From Chloranthus sessilifolius (taxonomy: Eukaryota; Streptophyta; Magnoliopsida; Chloranthales; Chloranthaceae), in assembly GCA_021018995.1 (NCBI GenBank), contig CM037591.1:5648001-5712000 (forward strand): a stretch of DNA of 64,000 nt. The letters run 5' to 3'. The first letter of the stretch is position 1, and each line of letters begins with the position of its first letter. Of the stretch, positions 25,052-36,285 are shown in pieces. Made by a program: the position numbers and the translations under genes. The notes below the pieces were generated by a model. The model made no database searches and was not told the origin of the DNA. It saw only the letters and a list, made by a program, of their open reading frames with translations.

Positions 25052-25249
25052 ATGGCGTGTTAAAGTATTTTCAAGTGCAACAATTTGATTTACAGTTTTA
25101 TTGAATTAATACAAGAAATTTTATAAAACAAGGTTTATGAAAATAATCACTTGAAATACATAAAGAAAAATAACTGGATTTGTAGTAAAGGTACCTTGAA
25201 TAACTTCGTCGCTAGCCATAGTGTCCTGCTGCGACATTGCAAAGACGCG
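25052..25249 (-). mobile_element. AT-rich spacer between gag and pol of element B
   Basis: About 150 bp of strongly AT-rich sequence of intron-like composition separates gag from protease. A similar spacer occupies the same place in element C (63366-63520). Confidence 0.6.
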
Positions 25250-26443
25250 AGCTTAGCTCGTAGGATTCGCTTGAGTAATGTATTGAGAGCCTAATATCGA
25301 GCTCTCTAGGCGATTCTTAACCATGTGTCCTTCTTTTCCTTTTGAAATATTTTCCGGTGCCTTGCATGCATACTCCAAAGCTTCTCCTGCGCATCTTGTG
25401 CAAGGTTCGTAAGGTTTGAACTCTCGTTGTGGCTGATGTGGCTGTGGAATGATATTTCCTCTTGGGAAAGTGGAACCCACTTGTGTCTGCGGTGTGAGGC
25501 GTGACCTTTTATTTTCATACTGAGCCTGAGGAAATGACGTTCTTTGGGAGAAAGTTGGGCTTGGTCTCTGTGGGACAAAAGAGCCCCCTTGAATAGCTTT
25601 GCCCTTCTGAACCTCAAATCGGGCATTCCTTCTGTTAAGCATTTCACCCGATTCTCTTTCCTGGATCTGCGCACGATCTACAAGTTCTCCGTATGATTCT
25701 ATCTTCATCGCAGCCAATTTCTCGTGAAAGAATGGTCGCAAGCCGTTCTGAAATGCGAAGAGTTTATCGCCGTCATCTGTAATCGGATTCCCAACAAATC
25801 TGGATAGTTGGTCAAACTTGGCCTCGTACTCGGCCACCGTCATGTTCCCTTGTCGTAGGTCCATGAATTCTTTCTTCTTCTGCGCCCTGGTGGTCGTTGA
25901 GAAATACTTTTTGAAGTAGACTTCTCTGAACTGCTGCCAAGTCCACTCTTCTTCGTTGTTTCGATCTGCAGCTCTCTTGGCTGCCTTCCACCAATTCTCT
26001 GCTTCCTGATCCAGATAAAACGCTGCCCACTTCACTTTTTCGTGTTCTGCAGGCGAGGAGATCCCGAAGAATTTTTCGATAGTACTTATCCAATCTTCAG
26101 CAGCGACTGGGTCAAGCTGACTATGGAAATAGGGAGGTTGAGCTCTGCTGAATACTTGAAATCCGACAGGGGTATATGGTGGGTTCTCGTGTTGAGGTGT
26201 AGGTTAGCGTTGATTAACCAACTCTTGGACCGCTTCTCTTTGTTGTTCTCTTTGCACCTCCATTTCGTGCAGTAGCTGAGTCCTTTCTTGTTGGTGCGAT
26301 CATTGCGTCGGTAAGTCATTCTTGTTGAATGTGGTCGCCATCTCACGTAATAGGCGCATCACTTCATATTCTTGAGGACCTTCATGTGATGAGGCCTCAT
26401 TCACCTGAGAGCTATTTGCTTCCCTGCATCGTGGAGCCATAAA
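25250..26443 (-). mobile_element. gag region of element B
   Basis: The core shows MKWAAFYLDQEAENWWKAAK, WTWQQFREVYFKKYF and LRQGNMTVAEYEAKFDQLSRF, the Retrotrans_gag pattern, followed by a Gln/Pro/Arg-rich linker and a PCTRCAGEALEYACK zinc-knuckle remnant. It begins near MAPRCREANSSQVNE at 26443, about 70 bp after the primer site. Broken. Confidence 0.88.
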
Positions 26444-26510
26444 TTCCTGATTTCACAAAACGTTATGTGTTAGTGCTATCGTACGACTTAATCCCTAAAG
26501 GAAGTAAAGC

Positions 26511-26526
26511 CTAGGCTCTGATACCA
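26511..26526 (-). other. Primer binding site of element B
   Basis: On the minus strand TGGTATCAGAGCCTAG, the classic initiator tRNA-Met complement, four bases after the LTR end TGTCATGACA. Confidence 0.92.
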
Positions 26527-26530
26527 TCTC

Positions 26531-26722
26531 TGTCATGACCCAGAATCCTTACCCGATATCGAGGGCTTAGAATTCCGTGTTATGACACTGCATGCTGGTT
26601 AAGGCAATAAGCGGACATACACATAATCTATAAATTGACTTAGCATATGGATTGAGGCATTTAAGATAGCATTAAAAATAATTTACTCATAAATTAATAA
26701 CGAAAAACATAGACAATAATAA
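26531..26722 (-). mobile_element. 5' LTR of element B, end piece only
   Basis: Collinear with 18674-18866 through GACAATAATAA, then the match stops. Only the final 190 bp of the LTR are present, so target-site duplications cannot be compared. Confidence 0.9.
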
Positions 26723-26884
26723 GTTTGGCCGAGTCCTGCCACTTGGATATTTGAGACTTGTGAAGATGCGTTCCACGTGTAGCCTAAAATTTTCATCTGG
26801 ACCGATGCACGCTTACCTTATGGATCAATCGCCAAACCCATGTTTAGTCATCAAATGCGTACTTTCGAAGATTTAGAGGCTCTA
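26723..26884. other. No feature recognised
   Basis: Short unique-looking stretch between element B and a fold-back copy; no repeat or coding signal seen. Confidence 0.4.
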
Positions 26885-27285
26885 ACACAACCTAAGTTTT
26901 ACATGCTAAAATCGTTGACTACTTTAGATCAGGCGGTGAAAATTCAATCTTCCACATAATATATTTTGATATCATGAGCCCACATTCAAACGGCTAGATG
27001 TTGCATGATTCTAGGTGGCACCCATCCCAAAAAGTGAATGTAATCACAGACACATCATCAAACATGATTTACATTTACTTTTGAAATGTGTGTCACATGA
27101 AATCATCATATGATCACCACCTGATGATAGGCTCATAATCTCAACATTTATTGTGTGGAAGATTAATTGTAAGGAAAAGTCATTTTCATGGTTTGATTGA
27201 AAGAAGTAAGTGATCATGAAAATGGCTTTAGCATGAGAAACCCCGGTTGGCAATTAAGAGTCTCTAGTTGTAAATAAAGGTACAC
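26885..27285. repeat. Fold-back family FB1, full-length but degenerate (copy b)
   Basis: Left arm with GTTGACTACTTTAGATCAG, AATCTTCCACATAATA and CAAACGGCTAGATGTTG; right arm as its complement with CACCTGATGATAGGCTCAT and TTGTGTGGAAGATTAA; the tail TTGTAAATAAAGGTACACTG at 27268-27287 matches the family end. Reading frames across it are spurious. Confidence 0.7.
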
Positions 27286-27288
27286 TGT

Positions 27289-27626
27289 AGAAATCTAAAC
27301 CCTAATATGTTTATACTTCATACTTTTACTGATTTGATGATTTTTCACGCAATCATTAACCCCCCATATCTCTAGAATTTAGTCAATTAGATTATATCCT
27401 TCCATAATGTGATTGATGAAAATAGTGCCACATATACACAATTGATGACCCAATCCAATCTAGTTTGGAAGCATATTGGTTATCTTATGCGGCTCATTTA
27501 ATTTTATAGGAATAATATAGTTGAATCAAAGAATTTGTTTGTTAATTTAGAAAATTAAAGTCACATATATATACATCTAATGAACAATGGAGATCTAAGA
27601 TTAATTAGAGAAATTTTTCATAAAAA
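27289..27626. other. No feature recognised
   Basis: AT-rich flank of the LTR that starts at 27627; no coding or repeat signal identified. Confidence 0.4.
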
Positions 27627-30130
27627 TGTAATAACTCAGATTTTTTTTTACATTATTTAACGGTATTAGATGCTGTATTACACAGTGCGTGGTGCTAACG
27701 CTCCACACCGGAATCTACCCACTTTAGAAATAGTCTATATCAATATTAGATTCATTACGAAGTACTCGTCGATACGATTCTAACAATATATAATTTATCG
27801 ATTTTCGACCAGAATATAAAAAGTTACGTCCATTTGAAGAGTGAACAGGTTAAAGGGCATAGCTGTAATTTCGGGAGAGAATCACCTTTTGCTTTATTGC
27901 TTACACGCTGGAACAAAACTTCTTCTTTTTACGGACAGTCTTAATTAGAGTTAACCTAAAAAGAGAATTAGATATATATTTACTTCTTCTCTCAGTTGTC
28001 TCTCTCTATTCTCTTTTTTCTGCAAAAGCTCGGACAATGCCATCCTTCGCAATTCCTCGTCGAATCTCCATCGATTTTTGATCTTATCAGAGAATCTTAC
28101 ACCATCAAAGTTTTTCATTGTCGCGACCGATCTATCATAAGAAAATATTTCTCGCGAAAAGACTCAGGTATATCGTCTCTCGAATCCGATCTTCATCAAC
28201 CCAAATCATCGTAGAATTTGAATCACGCTTCAACAAGTGGGTGCCTCTAAATCCATCTTAAATTATTCAATTATTTCTTTAAAAGAAAACCCTAAATTTT
28301 TCTTAAATTTTGATAAATTTCGGGTCTTAAAAACATAAAAATTCGACCCAAAATCGATAGGATCGTTTTTCCCAGATTTTCGTGAAATTTGGCCAAACTC
28401 TTCAACAGATACAGCCTCGGTAGTTTGGCCATAACATTTTACTCCGAACTCGGATTGATGTAATTTTTGCGGTATTAGAAAGAAGACAACGAGATCTACA
28501 ACTTTGTCTGAAATAGAAATTTCACGAATCTAATATTTTTAAGGTCAAAATTGAGCTGCAAGTCGGGATACGTTTTAGATGATCCAAGGTTACACGGGTT
28601 TGACATTATTTTTTAAACTTTTGGGCTACCTTATGCTCAACTTATCTCCAGACTTATAAATCGCTATAATTATATAAAATATATTAAATAGCTTGCATCG
28701 AATAACAATCTATAAGTTTAAGGGGTCAAATATTAACGTTTTTTAATATTTACCATTTTATTCCCTCTTTTAAGCCTCATACAATCCTTGAATAGACACA
28801 TGTGCTCCTTTAAAATTTTAAACTATGTCGGATCACTATACCAGTAAATCACCAAATTTCATGAATACAATTAATCTTAATGAGGTATATTTTCAACTCT
28901 ATTGCAAAATACATGTAGTTAAATATTTCTTATTTTCTGTTTTACTTTAATATTTCGTGTGTTATACTCTTTATTAATTTTCTTCAAAAATATGCAATGC
29001 TTAAGGTTTATGTTATAGTTCATTCTTATATATGTTCACCATTATTATATTACATTCATCATATAGAAAATCACGATAGGGCATACGCATATAAGTTAAG
29101 AATAAGATATGACACATGACATAAGCCTTCGTCACGTTGGGGTTTCTTTCACGATCACGTGGAACTTGGAATGTAGGCATTCATGTACGGATGCAACCCC
29201 TCTATGGTAGTATGGGATACTATACGAAGTACATGCAGGTTACTACGAAACCCGTCCCTTGGAAAGCGTGGTTTAGTGAAACCTATCGTACCGTGGCCCA
29301 TTCTAACTAAGTTTTAAGAAAAAATGAGAAAAAAATATGTTAAGACACATGTATGTTAAGAAAGTGGGAACTTAAGCCCACACAAATATGAAATCGGGGA
29401 GGGGACCTAAGCCCGTAACCGAAAAATGATATGATATGTAAGACACACTGTGAAGGCCAGCTAAACATTAATTAAGTTTCTACACGTGTCATACTTTACG
29501 AGCCACCGTAAGGGCCTAACTTCTGCAACTAAGACGGGTCTTAAGGACATTATAGGCTTGTCTCAAACTAAGGGGACATTGTGGTTACTATGCCGGCAAC
29601 CTCATCTTGCTGGATGGTGGTTTATGTTATGATATGGAGGTTAGGTGGTTATCTACACGTGGATCTCGCGTGGTAGGCTCGAGCAGCAATCCTGACACAG
29701 ATTGTTTAAATAAGATAAGATGCGAAGTACGTTGTGTAGGCGTATGAAGTAATTAATAAAACTTACGATATGTCACGTATGCTAAGTTGATAAGACAAAT
29801 AGCAAAACAGATAAGAAAATTAGAAGCATCATGTACCCTTCAGTTGGATTATGATATGTTATGAGTTATGGATAATTTAGTCATTTTATTTAAATACTAA
29901 TTTTAGTTTTAAAATACACTGCAACTCAAGCGATTGCACACACGATCACCTGGGTAAGTTATGGTGGATCGATTGTGCAACCCACTGAGTTTACACGATT
30001 AAGTAAACTCACCCCGCTCTCAAAATCTAACAGTTTCAGGTGAAGATTCTGCTTATCCCGTCCTTGATTATACGGAAGCTGCTGATCCGGAGACGGCTCA
30101 TATAAACGAGGATGTCGGCTCATATAAACG
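27627..30130 (+). mobile_element. LTR of family B, opposite strand (LTR-B2)
   Basis: Begins TGTAATAACTCAGA and follows the element B LTR through its length: GTGGTGCTAACGCTCCACACC (27690), the GAAGACAACGAGATCTACAA landmark (28482), AGGTTACACGGGTTTGACAT (28587), the zone of GTGGTTACTATGCCGGCAAC (29580), and GATCCGGAGACGGCTCATAT (30087). The match stops near 30130. No internal region is attached. Confidence 0.88.
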
Positions 30131-30450
30131 GGGGTCCGAATCGCTTGAGTATTAAGAAGATGTAAGGGGTCTTATAGTTAGGGGTATATCGGTAATCTCA
30201 TCCCCTTACTTTCCAACACCCTATGTGGGTCATCAAAAGTTATCCCCGCGTAACGTCCGCTGGGGCGTGATCCAGATATAAATAATGACGTTATTTTCTT
30301 TTTGGGATAAAAAGAGGCACAGGGCGCCCTTTTGTAAATTGCTGAAAAGAAAAGAGAAAAGTACGAAAAAGTGCCCCTAAAACATTTTTATCACAAGAGA
30401 GGTAGATTTTTTTTTTTATTACGATTTAGCGCCCCATACGGGCCAGTAGA
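30131..30450. other. Non-coding junction region
   Basis: No gene. The style resembles an LTR edge (GGGGTCTTATAGTTAGGGG, CGTGATCCAGATATAAATAA), but no paired copy exists in the window. Confidence 0.35.
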
Positions 30451-30880
30451 AGCCGTTTAGCATACATGATGGTTTATCTTCTCCAAACTGCCCCTGACGC
30501 TCAAACCACCGCTGGTTCATCTTCTCCAAACCACCGCTGCCTCTGATTCCAAACGGCGGGTTCTACCCTGCCGTTTATCATACACGATGGTTCATCTTCT
30601 CCAAAGTACCCTTGACGATCAAACCACCACTGGTTCATCTTCTCCAAACCACCACGCCTTCGGTTCAGACGGCGATCTCTACGTTTAGGGTTTAGAAAAC
30701 CGCCTCTGGTTCATCTTCTCCAATGTGCCGGTTCAAAAATCGCGATTTAACGGTAATCCGTTAACCGCCCTTTGGTTCATCTTCTCCAAATCGCGATTTA
30801 CCCAAGAAAGAAACCCATCTAGAGGAGATGCGTTTCTATCTCTAAACCACTGTGGGGTCTTCTTCTCCGAAAGCCATTAA
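30451..30880 (+). repeat. Repeat block built on GGTTCATCTTCTCCAAA
   Basis: The 17-bp motif or a close variant occurs at 30471, 30514, 30589, 30632, 30708, 30773 and 30856. The first four sit in a tandem duplication of about 115 bp (30454-30572 and 30573-30682), each unit holding CGTTTAKCATACAYGATGG, the motif, GACGMTCAAACCACC, and the motif again. The block is GC-richer than its surroundings and no protein domain is recognised. Confidence 0.8.
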
Positions 30881-31235
30881 TGGCTTGCTGAGATGTAATT
30901 TCTTTAGTTTATGGCATAAAGGTAATTTCCTTAGTTTTTAAGGTGAGAGATGTAAGAAGGGTAAAAATGTAAACTTAAACCCAACTTTTAAGTCGCCCTA
31001 CCCGTCTTATACTCGCAATCGCTCGTTTCACGTGTACCGGGGCGCTATTGGGTTATAAATATCAGTACCTGACTATTGGGTTATAAAAAACAGCATGGGA
31101 CCTTTTTAAGTAAATCGCCCAAAAGAAAATATATTGAACAGTTTAAGGGTAAAAAAGGGAGTTTGAGGGAAAATTTAAGAACATAAAAAGAACTTAGGAA
31201 GGTTGGAAAAGGAAAATTATAAAAGGAGGAAAGAT

Positions 31236-31342
31236 TTGCTGAGGACAAAGTGCAGGCATTAGTTGAGCCCCACAGTGTTTGCAGCCAATTGTAAACCCAC
31301 ATCAGCCGCCTGCACTTTATTTGCATAAAGTCTGTCCTCCAT
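31236..31342. repeat. Small inverted-repeat element, GGAGGACA ends
   Basis: GAGGACAAAGTGCAGGC (31238) and, inverted, GCCTGCACTTTATTTGC plus CTGTCCTCC (31310-31341) form imperfect terminal inverted repeats. A relative lies at 39297-39446. No clear target duplication. Confidence 0.6.
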
Positions 31343-31654
31343 ATATACAACACTGTAGTTGAAATTTTCAATTTGTTGGTTTACAAGTAGACTTTTTCCA
31401 AGATTAAGGTACAAGTTAGAAAGCTAATAGCTCATTCCAAGCTTAGTGGTTCTTTCTAAAGTCAAAAAATATAATTTTCAAAGTTTGATGTTGCAGTGAA
31501 CCTGATCTAAATTTTTTAATGTTTTAATCAGATTGACTTGGGTGAATTATTAGACCTAGTACGCAAGGTGGCAGAGGCCCTTCCCTCTTATTAACTGATG
31601 CGTTATTAAGGAGTGAATACATATATAATGATATATGTATTTAGGCTTGAAAAA
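31343..31654. other. No feature recognised
   Basis: AT-rich sequence upstream of the transporter gene; nothing identified. Confidence 0.4.
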
Positions 31655-32030
31655 GAACATCGAAAAATAAAAAACTTATGTAACCGAGCCCCAAAAAACC
31701 GACCTGAAATCAAAAAATCAAAACCGATTTTGGATCAACTCAACTTCAATTTTGGGTACCGAAAATTGAAAACTGGTTGAGTAGGAAGAGAAAACGGACC
31801 CTAAAACTGAAAAACAAAAAAATAAATAAAAAGTACAAAAGAAATTAAAAAAAATTGAAAACCGAACCAACTAAAACTGGATCGGTTCAGTTTCGGTTTT
31901 GGACAGTGGGGAGCTCGGTTAACTGAAATCTAAAGATTTTAGTTCGGATCTGATTATAGGTGAACCCAACAACCAAACCGAAATTTAGATTTAGGTTTCA
32001 GTATCGTTAACCGAACTTCTACCCCTTAAT
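31655..32030. repeat. AACCGAA/TTCGGTT repeat, copy 1
   Basis: Starts with AACCGAGCC/AAACCGACC-like blocks, has an A-rich middle with ACTGAAAAACAAAAAAATAA, and closes with TTCGGTTTTGG and GTTAACCGAACT. Overall self-complementary. Similar copies at 33795-34095, 36935-37258 and 40340-40735. Confidence 0.65.
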
Positions 32031-32094
32031 ATACATACATATTACAATATAAATGTGTGTACCTTGTTGTATTTATTTTATAATAATAATAATA

Positions 32095-32245
32095 ATATAT
32101 TATGTCTACAGCATAGTCTCAAGATCTATTGTATGAAAAATTGAAAGAAAAAATGATCGTCATTGTCATTTTCAAAGCAGTCAATAGTTTTTAGCATACG
32201 TGCCCTCAATAAATCTGTAGTTGCAAATAGAGCTACCTTACAAAC
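32095..32245. repeat. Fold-back family FB1, right-arm fragment (copy n)
   Basis: CTCAAGATCTATTGTATGAA, AAAGCAGTCAATAGTTTTTAG, then the family end GTAGTTGCAAATAGAGCTACC. It lies about 100 bp upstream of the transporter TATA box. Confidence 0.65.
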
Positions 32246-32345
32246 AATCAATCAATGTGAAGATGATGTGCACCAAGAATACATGACCATGCAAGGAATC
32301 CACCAAACAAAGTCGACCACCAAATATCATTATTCCTTTCCTCTT

Positions 32346-32353
32346 TATAAAAA
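32346..32353 (+). promoter_or_regulatory. Probable TATA box of the transporter gene
   Basis: TATAAAAA, preceded by a CTTTCCTCT pyrimidine stretch, about 290 bp before the preferred start codon at 32635. This fits a plant core promoter with a 5' leader of about 250 bp. Placement is by motif and spacing only. Confidence 0.5.
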
Positions 32354-32634
32354 GAAGTGGTCCTCTGCATCCCCTTCCCAAAGAAATCTAATCTAGCTAG
32401 CTCATTTAAAGGGTATTTTCTAAGATACGGGAGTTCCCACTCTTTGGTTAATTTCTTTCAGAGGGACATAAATACATAGAGAGCTAAAAACCGTACCCAA
32501 TACAGAACTCAGAAGGCTCCCTCGCTTTCAGCAGAGTTTAAGAGAGGTAGATGGTAGGCAGCATTATTCCCATTTTCGAGAGGTTAATTCTGGAACTCGA
32601 ACCCCGCGGCCTATCGCTTTGGACTTCTAAATAC

Positions 32635-32807
32635 ATGAATACCTATAAGCCCTATTTCGCAATTCTTTTAGTGCAATTAGTCTACGCGGGAATGGCCTTA
32701 TTCTCTAAAGCTGCAATCAATGGAGGAATGAACCCCTTTGTGTTTGTAGTTTATAGGCAAGCTATAGCAGCACTTTTCTTATCTCCATTTGTTTACTTCC
32801 TTGATAG
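32635..32807 (+). CDS. Transporter exon 1
   Basis: Encodes MNTYKPYFAILLVQLVYAGM onward and two helices, ending PFVYFLD plus the first two bases of an Arg codon before the donor GTATTT. An in-frame ATG 84 bp upstream (32551) would add 28 residues not typical of the family. Confidence 0.85.
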
Positions 32808-32924
32808 GTATTTTACTAACTACCCTTTGTTCACTTTGATGTCTCTTCTATTGTATCTTCATTTTGGTGTGGATATATTCTACTTCACCTTTTCAAGTGA
32901 CCTAAAACTCATCTAAATGCCTAG

Positions 32925-32987
32925 GAAGAAGGCTCCTAATTTGTCATGTATACTCTTGTGCAAGATCTTCTTCATTGCTTTGTGTGG
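32925..32987 (+). CDS. Transporter exon 2
   Basis: Acceptor CCTAG, then (R)KKAPNLSCILLCKIFFIALC(G), the short loop and third helix of the family (compare ...ERKKRPSLS..LLCKIFLLALFG). Donor GTGAGT. Phase 2 at both ends, continuous with exons 1 and 3. Confidence 0.85.
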
Positions 32988-33015
32988 GTGAGTCCTTTTG
33001 CTCCAAAATTTACTT

Positions 33016-33452
33016 AATTTGAGTAAAGGGTATCTTTAAATACACCCACGGAATCTTGCTGGGCACTTATGCTCAAATATTATTGATTGCTTCGAATCAG
33101 ATGATGGAGATCATTTTTAGCCTCAATCTGCCACACAAGGGTTATTAGGCCATGAATGTACCATCAGACCGCCAATTTTCGATTTCGCATGGTACAAATC
33201 CCAAAAACATGGCCCCAAATTCACGATTGAGCATGATATATACCATGTGATTTTAGGGCCACATTTTCTGATCTTTGCCATGTGAAATCGAAAACTGGCA
33301 GCGTGATGGTACACTCATGGGCTCAAGATTCCTTGTGTGAAAGATTGGAGTGAATAATAATCTCCATCGTCTCATTGAAAGCAATCAAAGATTTTTGGCA
33401 TAGGTTCCCATCAAAATTCTGTGAGCAAATCTAAAAGTACCCTTTTGAGTGA
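33016..33452. repeat. Fold-back family FB1, complete copy (copy c) in intron 2
   Basis: Left end AGGGTATCTTTAAATACACC, right end the inverse of AAGGGTACTTTTAGATTTGC. Inside, TTGATTGCTTCGAATCAGAT and its complement define arms of about 200 bp. Flanks TTTGAGTAA and TTTGAGTGA are a possible 9-bp target duplication with one mismatch. Confidence 0.8.
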
Positions 33453-33654
33453 GTACATTCAATAAACTATTTATTTTTAATGGCAAGATAATTTGCTTAT
33501 TTATTTATCTTTTTATTTTAATGAGTAAGTTGAGATTAAACCTGTGTCCATAAGCTTGCAGTATTGCCAAGGCCCAACCCCAAAGAGAACGAAAAGAGTC
33601 GAACTCTCAATCTTTTTAGGAAAGTCTTATCAGCCACACACTTAAGCAAAGCAA

Positions 33655-33794
33655 AAAATCGTTGACCGCTTTGAATCAGAATATGGAGATCTTTATTTGT
33701 CCCTATATTTCATACTGTAGATCTTGAAATCATGAGCCTACCATCAGACGGTTAGATGTTGGTTTCACTTGACACACATCTCGAACAGAACCAA
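33655..33794. repeat. Fold-back family FB1, left-arm fragment (copy d)
   Basis: CGTTGACCGCTTTGAATCAG, GTAGATCTTGAAATCATGAG and CATCAGACGGTTAGATGTTG, then an abrupt join to the AACCGAA repeat. Confidence 0.75.
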
Positions 33795-34095
33795 AATCAA
33801 ACTTTTCTGATTTCGTGTCAGTTCCATAGAAACAGATTCTGAACTGAAATCACTTCAGTTTCGGTGAACCAAAACCCCAAATTCCACAACCGAAAATGAA
33901 TATTTCGGTTGAAATCGGTTTTCGGTTTGTTATCAATTTTTTAAAATTTATATACATATATTTTGAATTTTTTCGGTTTTGCCACTCAACACCGAACCGA
34001 ACTAGTTTCAGTTCGGTTTTTTCAGGTTTTGCACCGGTTCAGAATAGTTGGTTTTCGAGCTGGTATCGGGTTTCGGTTCCACGCTTGCATCCCTA
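33795..34095. repeat. AACCGAA/TTCGGTT repeat, copy 2
   Basis: Runs of CGGTTGAAATCGGTTTTCGG, CACCGAACCGAACTAG and TTCAGTTCGGTTTTTTC, with an AT-rich middle. It lies 130 bp before exon 3. Confidence 0.65.
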
Positions 34096-34226
34096 GGTAG
34101 CATCATTTATCTAATCTAATAGATTTTGAGCCAAACTAACCATATAAACTAAGGACTTACTTAAAAGCCTGTTCATCTCACCTTAACGCAGAGGAAAATA
34201 AACGAGCCATTACTATTCCATTTCAG

Positions 34227-34343
34227 GATCACCTTGGGTTTGAATCTCTACTATGTTGCACTCCACTACACATCTGCAACTTTTGCTGCAACCACCACAA
34301 ATGCCATTCCTGCAATCACCATGATCATGGCTGCTTTAATGTG
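34227..34343 (+). CDS. Transporter exon 3
   Basis: Acceptor TTTCAG, then (G)ITLGLNLYYVALHYTSATF, continuing AATTTNAIPAITMIMAALM: the conserved fourth-helix YTSATFAAA and NAIPAIT motifs. The only donors before a TGA are at 34341 and 34344, and both leave phase 2, whereas exon 4 needs phase 1. Confidence 0.8.
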
Positions 34344-34379
34344 GTGAATTAACATTAACCCATTTCGGATTATTTTCTA

Positions 34380-34803
34380 GAGTATCGGTATTTGCAGCCG
34401 AATTTTTTTTCTCCACAGCCTTCAATTTCCACCTGTAAAACTGTTGACTGTCTTGAATAAGAAGATTGAGATTTTTTTTTTCTCAATCTTCCACGCAATA
34501 GATCTTGAGATCATGTTCCCCTATCACAGTCTGGTGTTGATTCCATGTGGCACACATTCCTAAAAGTGATCGTGATCATGAGCGTACCATGAGACAGATT
34601 CTCAGGTCACTTTTGGGGATATGTTCCATGTGGAATCAACATTGAGGATTTGATAAGTCAGCTATGATCTCAAGATCTACGGTATGGAATATTGGGGCGA
34701 AAATGATCTCTATCGATTGATTCAAGGCAGTCAACGACTCTCATTATGGAAACCCCAAAAGCTGCAGAGACCGAATCTTTGATTGTAAATAGAGGTCTCC
34801 TAT
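34380..34803. repeat. Fold-back family FB1, complete copy (copy e) before exon 4
   Basis: Left arm TTGACTGTCTTGAATAAG, TAGATCTTGAGATCATG and GTGTTGATTCCATGTGGC; right arm the inverse (CATGTGGAATCAACATTG, CTCAAGATCTACGG, TCAAGGCAGTCAACGA); tail TTGTAAATAGAGGTCTCC. It ends 69 bp before the exon 4 acceptor site. Confidence 0.8.
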
Positions 34804-34871
34804 TTTCTTTAATCATGCAAATTAGGCTAAAGAACCTCCCCCTTTTTCTCTTGCTTTTGTAAATTTTGCAG

Positions 34872-35131
34872 GATGCATGGAGAACATATCTCTGAAGCAT
34901 TTGTATGGAGTCGCCAAGGTGTTGGGATCTATGACATGTGTCTCGGGGGCATTGGTGGTTGCTTTGTACAAGGGTCCACCTATAAATTTTATGAATTGGT
35001 ACTCCTCTACACATAGAGAATCTTCAACTTCATCATCAGAAATATCAAACACTCAGGTGGTGGAGTGGGTAAAGGGCTCTCTTCTTATGCTTACGGCAAA
35101 CACTGCCTGGTCACTGTGGCTGATTTTGCAG
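34872..35131 (+). CDS. Transporter exon 4
   Basis: Acceptor TTTTGCAG, then MENISLKHLYGVAKVLGSMT and GALVVALYKGPPINFMNWY, followed by a Ser-rich loop and WVKGSLLMLTANTAWSLWLI before the donor CAG|GTTTTA. This is the MEK..L..AKVVGT and Y.GP block of the family. The 3' end is in phase 0. Confidence 0.85.
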
Positions 35132-35449
35132 GTTTTATTCATAGACTAGTTTGGGTTCTTAATTTTCTAATTTCCTTCATTTTGGGCTTTGGTTTGGGCA
35201 TCCTCATGTTTTACAAAAACCCACAATAAAATAAAAAATTTATATAAATATTTGAATTTAGATTTGGCTAGTAGATTTGAAATGTAGGGATTTAAAAAAA
35301 CCGCCATTTGGATGTATTATAATTTATAAGATGGAAGAATTTGGATTTCAAAGTTTTATTAAATATTGGGTTTTTATGTTTTTCATAATTAGCACATATA
35401 ATACTCTAATGTTGCCACTCAAACTATCAATGCTTATAATACACGCAAA

Positions 35450-35745
35450 AAGGGTTTTTGCAATGGTTGACGACTTGGGTACACTCACCAAAGTTGAGTT
35501 TAAAACGACTCTTCTTCTACGATAAATGGGTGCCAAAAGTGACCCAAGACGAGAACATTTCTCAATGTATGCCATGATCACATTCACTTTTAGAGAGATG
35601 CGGGGCGTAGAATCAAGATCTGATTGTCTAATGGGCCATGATCTCAAGTCTATTATGTGAAAGACTGAGCCGAAACATTTGATTCAATATACTCACCAGT
35701 TTTGACAGTGAAAAGCCTCAGGTTGCAAATATAGAATCTAGGATT
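35450..35745. repeat. Fold-back family FB1, degenerate copy (copy f)
   Basis: GGTTGACGACTTGGGTACAC on the left; ATGATCTCAAGTCTATTATG and AGGTTGCAAATATAGAATCT on the right. Confidence 0.6.
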
Positions 35746-36009
35746 GTGGATACCTGTACCCAAAAACTAATAGTAAAGATGGTAGTTATAAAAAAAAACG
35801 AAATAAATTGGTATGTTTTATCCAATAGTAAAGATAAATAATTAAAAACCATTGATCTAATAGTCATTGTTTAAAAATGGATGGTAAAACTTTTCATTAT
35901 TATAACGTTTATTTTCACACTATTAGATTACTTGGTATGGAATGGGTGCACTGCCACACAATATAGAGTTACAAACAACAGAAAGTGAGCTCGTGTTGGG
36001 ATGTTGGAC

Positions 36010-36285
36010 CTAACCATAGTCACCAAATATTCCCAATGTTTGAAAAATTCGCCAATATGAGGTTTAGCAAATTAATCTGGAATTATTAACAATTTGTTAA
36101 AAATTCGTGTGTTTTTCAAAATTTGCCAATAAATCACAAATAATTCCTGAATAATTCTCCATTTGTTTCAATAAATCTTGATTTTTAATATTTTTAACTT
36201 TTACTTTGTTAATTTTATTTTTTGAATTTTTTATTTTAAAATATTTTTTCAAACTTTCCGAATTTTTCGGAATCACGACTAAATG
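36010..36285 (+). repeat. Dispersed repeat ending CCGAATTTTTCGGAA
   Basis: AAAATTCGCCAATATGAGGT at one side and TTCCGAATTTTTCGGAA at the other, with a TTTTAAT-rich middle. An inverted relative lies at 51525-51800. Confidence 0.5.

Larger units (their letters stand above)
18674..26722 (-). mobile_element. Gypsy element B, chromovirus (Tekay/Del-like), nearly complete
   Basis: The parts lie in the usual order on the minus strand: a short piece of 5' LTR (26531-26722), primer site, gag, protease, RT, RNase H, integrase, chromodomain, polypurine tract and full 3' LTR (18674-21621). The chromodomain and the gag-pol arrangement place it in the chromovirus branch of Ty3/gypsy. Over the 190 bp where both LTRs exist they differ at about 8 positions (about 96% identity), suggesting an insertion of modest age. 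It is broken, with several breaks in pol and gag. Confidence 0.9.

Noticed and set aside
32551-32634. Upstream ATG as the start of the transporter
   Set aside because: The extra 28 residues are not typical of the family, which starts just before KPY; the ATG at 32635 fits better, although the upstream start remains possible.
34877-35149. 90-codon frame read as an independent small gene
   Set aside because: It is exon 4 of the transporter read into the intron; family motifs and the donor site explain it.
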